From: Agelas oroides
Taxonomy: Eukaryota > Porifera > Demospongiae > Agelasida > Agelasidae
Reading direction: 5' to 3'
DNA length: 64,000 nt
Assembly (NCBI GenBank): GCA_949130485.1
Contig: OX422197.1
Coordinates: 8,198,212-8,262,211 of the forward strand
The position numbers were made by a program, and so were the translations under genes. This document shows, piece after piece, positions 59,738 to 64,000 of the stretch. The notes beneath the pieces were generated by a model, which saw only the letters and a program-made list of their open reading frames with translations, was not told the origin of the DNA and made no database searches. Each line of letters opens with the position of its first letter. The stretch's first letter is position 1.

Positions 59738-62700
59738 ATGGCAAGAACAGCCCTCTTTGTCTGTCTTGCCTTCTGCTTAGTTTACAATGCATTAGCAGTG
59801 GTGAGTTATACTTGTATGAGTGTATTCATTCTTATGACAGAGAAGTACCTATATTCTGTGCCTGGTATATGCCTCAATATTAGAACTGCTTGTAGAATAA
59901 TAGGAAATGCATGCAGTGTCAGCTACAGTGGCTGCTATTGTGCTAATAATCTAGCATAGATGCATGCAGTGTCAGCTACAGTGGCTGCTATTGTGCTAAT
60001 AGCCTAGCATAGATGCATGCAGTGTCAGCTACAGTGGCTGCTATTGTGCTAACAACCTAGCGTAGATGCATGCAGTGTCAGCTACAGTGGCTGCTATTGT
60101 GCTAATAGCCTAGCATAGATGCATACTTTTGCTAAGCGAAATTCAAATTTTTATTCTTGCTGTTAGGTTGGTCCTCCTGGTGATCCTGGACCATCATCGG
60201 ATCCTGAAGGACCTGTAAGTGGAGGCATAATATCCAGATAACATGCTATGCATGCATGCATGGTACTCCACTAGTCAGTATTGATCACCGTAATACATAA
60301 GTCTGAGACATGAAGAAGCTAAGTCATGAAGAGTGTGCCGTGTTGATTATTGTGAGACTGTGACATTGCATCTACTTTTATTCTGCAGAGAGGTCCACAA
60401 GGTCAACAAGGAGATGATGTGAGTTAATGACTAGCAACTATAATGTATATAAATTATGTAGAGTTATGCAGCAAGGCTAGTATGGTCGCTAGAGTAAAGT
60501 GAAAGAGAACAATGGTGAATACATGTAAAAATGAATACCTTAGTCACATTTTCATTTTAGTTTTTTATCACTAAAAACATGTTTTGATGAAATGTGGGTC
60601 TAAATTCTACTTTAAGTGTGTTTAATCATTATTCAACTAAGGTTTAGAATATCATACTTTGCCTTTAATATCTATTAGACTTGTGGCAGGCCAGTAAGTA
60701 CATCATTGATTTGTGTATCTTGTTACACTACCTTCTGTGGAGAATATTGCTTGGTAGCTAGCTATGGAACGTTAGCACTATGCACACCTAGTGTATAAGT
60801 AATAGACTAAGAATTCTCATGTAGGGTCAATCTGGCAGAAATGGTGCTGATGGAAAGGATGGGAACCCAGGAGTGGGGGTGAGTGGAACAAGTTGTGCAA
60901 CTAAATAAATGGTACTGTTAGAATATAGACATACTGAACTGTAGTATGCATTTGTAGGTAGGAATAAACTGACCCACTAACCCTGCCTATATACCCTTCT
61001 CCTCCAGGGAAGTCAAGGCCCACCGGGTCCAGAGGGACCAGCTGGCCCACCAGGACCACCTGCTGTAAGGACACACAGACAGACACACTCACCAAATACT
61101 GATATTACTTTTGTTTCTTCCATTTAATTAGATGCTCCCACCTGATTTGTTTGATCCTAAGGGTCCACCTCCAGAGCTGAGTGGGGTCAAGGTACACGTG
61201 GTAATATAGCCACATGTAGAAAACCCTTATATGAATCATTTCAACCTTAAAATAGGGTGCCCAAGGTCCTCCTGGGTCGCCTGGCGTAACTGGACCAGCT
61301 GGACCACCAGTAAGATTGCAATGTGTGTAGATTTTGGTTGTTATTCGCTAGAGGTCTCGTTGGAACTTTCTCCCAGGGTCACCCAGGTCATCCAGGACCG
61401 CAAGGAGAAAAAGGAGAGGATGGCTATGTTGGAGCAAAGGGAGCATACGGACATCCTGGAAACCCTGGGGGACCTGGAGAACAGGTTGACCAATAGTTGA
61501 TTATATTATTTTTTCATACATTTTTGACCAAAAATTAAATTTTCAGGGAGACATTGGAGGAAGTGGACCTCAAGGACCTGGTGGTCCTCCTGGACCAAGA
61601 GTAAGTTGGCGATCTTTGCTACTGAGCTTCTAGCTAGCTTCTGGTCAGAAATAAAGCCCTGGGAGCTCACGCTTGGTCTTCTCTTATACAGGGCCGTGGA
61701 GGGCCAGCAGGATTCAAGGGCCCTGCAGGTGCAAAGGGAGAACAAGTAAGTCTGCAAGCACATTTTGGGTAACCTAACTGTAATGAGAAAAGTGGTCCCT
61801 TTGTAATCAATGGATAATGTATGGTAGTCTGGGATTTATGGTCAATAACCACCACACTTCAAGGGCAGAACCCAAGGACAAGGGTGATTATTGTAAACCA
61901 CAAATCCCAGAATAACATGCATTAGGTGTTAAAATCTCCAACCTGATTGGTCCTTGTTGTTATTAGTAAACATACGAGGTAGCTTATAGGAAACATCATT
62001 TTACAACTTCCTGTGGTATATAAAACAGATTCTGTCAGTATATGGAAAACAATACCCACCTGTTACTACAGAAACAAGGGTGAAGTGCAGAGTGGAAAAA
62101 GATCCAGTTAATTAGTGTTTGTTTGCTTGTTTTATTCTAGGGACTACAAGGTTCAAATGGCTTGCCTGGTCCAAGGGGACCTGCCGGAGAACCAGGAAAG
62201 AAGGGACTGCCTGGACCAATTGGACCCGATGGAACAACTGTATGTCACTAAAACTATAATAATTATATTATAGTGAAAGCATACCGCAGTAATATAATCA
62301 TATGGTGGTAATAATAAATACATATGTATGCTCTGAATTTGTGCCTAGAATTTAACAATGCTATACATTGCAACTTGGTTGATGTGTGTATTTGGGGTTG
62401 CCAACTTTTGCTTTGCTATTAGGGTCTGTCAGGAGGGCCAGGAGAGAAGGGACAGCCAGGTCCTCGTGGACACCCTGTGAGTTTGCATCCTATGACTGGG
62501 GTGTTTCTTCCACATAGATATGACTGTATAATAGACAATTTTGTATAAGCCTACAAATCTTAACTTAGTATTGGAGCTCTGGTCAGCTCTGCTAAGATTG
62601 ATAAACTAGACATCTAAAGCCATTTCATGTAATTTCTTAGCTAATAGCTTGTGCTGTTCATTCTACTACCATTAGCTACATGTGCTGCTGTTTTCATTTT

Positions 62701-63700
62701 CAGGGTCCAGCTGGAGAAAGAGGAACACCTGGAGGACCAGGAGAGAGGGTAATTCTCATGCTACATACACTTGCTGAAGTTCATTGTACACTTTTATTAG
62801 GCCAATAACCCTTGGTAGTCATTCGTTACCATAGCAATGAGCATGCAGAGCTTCATACACTTTCTAGTTTACATATCTGGATGCGTGCACAGCTATGTGG
62901 TAGCCAGGCCTGTTTTGGCTAGTGTTCCTGACTCCTATTGAATTAGAGACAGCTCCTATGTTGCGAAGACAAAATCTGTTTACTCCCCGTCTTGCCTCTC
63001 TGAAACAAAAGAACAATGAACTCTTTGTTGCATTGTCACAGTGATAACACTGGTATTGTTATACATTACACATACACACCATAACATTTGCTTTTAGGAA
63101 TTTTTAGATGGTGTACTTTTGAATTACAAAATGTTCAGCATGAATGTTACAAGATGTTGATGAAACTTTTAGCATTCTGCTCTCCTCTCCTTCTATCTCT
63201 GGAGTCTCGCTGTCACCTGCTACTGTATCCTTCTGTAGGGACCTGATGGAAAGACTGGTGCCCATGGCCAACCTGGAATCCGAGGAGAACCTGTAAGTTC
63301 ATTGGTCTAGCAACTAACAAGTTGTTTGTAGCTAAATACTTCTCTTTAGCAAATCTCACCTACGCACATGCACATATCAAAGGTTGATATACTCTTATCT
63401 TTCCCCCAACACATGCACACTACAGGGAACACCAGGAGGTCCTGGTCACCCAGGAGGTGACGGTGGTCCGGTATGTGAACAGAATAAATGTGATAGTTAG
63501 CTAACATTTTTTTATTCAGTTTTCAGCAATCCATATACACTTCCAAAGGTTTTCTGTAGTAAATATTACTTCAATCTTATCTCTACTGTTGTGGCTGTAA
63601 GGGTGCTCCTGGTAGGAATGGATATGATGGACCGCCTGGCAAGGACGGTGAGCCCGGCAGAGACGGTGCTCCAGGACTTCCTGGAGAAGTTGGAGAAACT
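59738..63700 (+). CDS. Fibrillar-type collagen chain, 5' part (continues beyond window)
   Basis: Starts at an ATG in GCCGCCATGG, with a hydrophobic signal peptide (59738-59800). Then 60167-60214 (VGPPGDPGPSSDPEGP), 60389-60418, possibly a 15-nt exon 60679-60693 (TCGRP), 60825-60878, 61008-61064 and 61132-61191 (interruption LPPDLFDPKGPPPELSGVK). The main Gly-X-Y helix follows: 61256-61309, 61377-61484, 61547-61600, 61692-61745, 62141-62239, 62423-62476, 62704-62748, 63239-63292, 63426-63470 and 63602-63700. Helix exons are 54, 108, 99 or 45 nt, start with a Gly codon and are in phase 0, the classic fibrillar-collagen pattern. Unlike the other collagen gene it has no thrombospondin-N domain, only a short propeptide helix. 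An in-frame TGA just upstream of the ATG supports a separate gene rather than a fusion to the FN3 gene. No C-propeptide is in the window. Confidence 0.9.
59920..60125. repeat. About 54-bp tandem repeat, nearly 4 copies
   Basis: The unit contains ATGCATGCAGTGTCAGCTAC and GTGGCTGCTATTGTGCTAAT. It fills much of the first intron of the second collagen gene. Confidence 0.88.
62760..63238. other. Second collagen gene, intron without features
   Basis: About 490 bp between helix exons. No exon, tandem array or inverted repeat recognised. Confidence 0.5.
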
Positions 63701-64000
63701 GTAAGATCAGCTGCTAGCTACATAACTATCATACCAAGTGTTACAGAATATTAGTGAGCATGGTTTTCAGTATGTATGTAGAACATCAGCCTCATTCCAA
63801 AGCCAGTATTTAATCACTTCCAGAATGTAAATTAGTATTAATACTGTGGGTGGCAAAGGCCTGGAAACAAGGCTATAGTATAGTAGAACATCTGACTCTT
63901 AACTACAGCTGAATAACATAATCATAGCTACAAGTAGTTGACAACTACAAGTTAAATACAAGTTGAATACAAGTTGACAACAAAATCAACAAATGTTGGA
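63701..64000. other. Intron reaching window edge
   Basis: It carries a degenerate TAGYCTCG-type pair (CAGCCTCATTCCAAAGCC at about 63789; GGCCTGGAAACAAGGCTA at about 63858) and short ACAAGTTGA repeats near the edge. No exon is seen. Confidence 0.55.

Noticed and set aside
59287..59738. Fusion of the FN3 gene to the second collagen gene
   Set aside because: No phase-compatible acceptor exists before the collagen ATG. An in-frame TGA lies just upstream, and the ATG has an ideal start context plus a signal peptide.

Overview
The window is nuclear DNA of an animal. Its genes carry GT-AG introns throughout, and two fibrillar-collagen genes have Gly-X-Y exons in multiples of 9 nt, mostly 54, 45, 99, 108 and 162. 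The proteins look anciently diverged and intergenic distances are short, which suggests an early-branching metazoan, most likely a sponge. The lineage is an inference. No viral genes, CRISPR arrays or operons were seen.

Layout, with gene models checked by splice phase. (1) 1-4684 (+): 3' part of a coiled-coil protein gene. (2) 5233-7757 (-): complete PPIL3-type cyclophilin, 6 exons, 161 aa. (3) 7936-11886 (+): a multi-pass membrane protein of about 900 aa that I cannot name. (4) 12990-14184 (-): a small unrecognised gene whose last exon has an in-frame TGA. (5) 14640-20051 (-): complete ERAL1-type mitochondrial GTPase, 9 exons, 431 aa. (6) 20165-22296 (+): complete dimethylargininase (DDAH), 4 exons, 269 aa. 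(7) 23163-46419 (-): fibrillar procollagen of about 55 exons, ordered signal peptide, thrombospondin-N-like domain, minor helix, Cys-bearing interruption, major helix, COLFI propeptide. (8) 47127-59325 (+): secreted-type protein with five fibronectin type III domains. (9) 59738 to the window end (+): second fibrillar-type collagen, cut by the window edge.

Three neighbouring gene pairs are divergent with short gaps (PPIL3/membrane protein 178 bp, ERAL1/DDAH 113 bp, collagen/FN3 707 bp), so shared promoters are likely. Genes 7-9 form an extracellular-matrix cluster.

The non-coding part is full of repeats. A foldback (MITE-like) family with TAGYCTCG ends and 9-bp target duplications has at least nine copies. 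Three further terminal-inverted-repeat families and several tRNA-derived SINEs are present. At least four minisatellites appear to have been seeded from within such elements, including about 43 tandem copies of a tRNA A box. Two giant arrays (63 bp x 28 and 41 bp x 112) sit in the equivalent intron of two FN3 domains of one gene.
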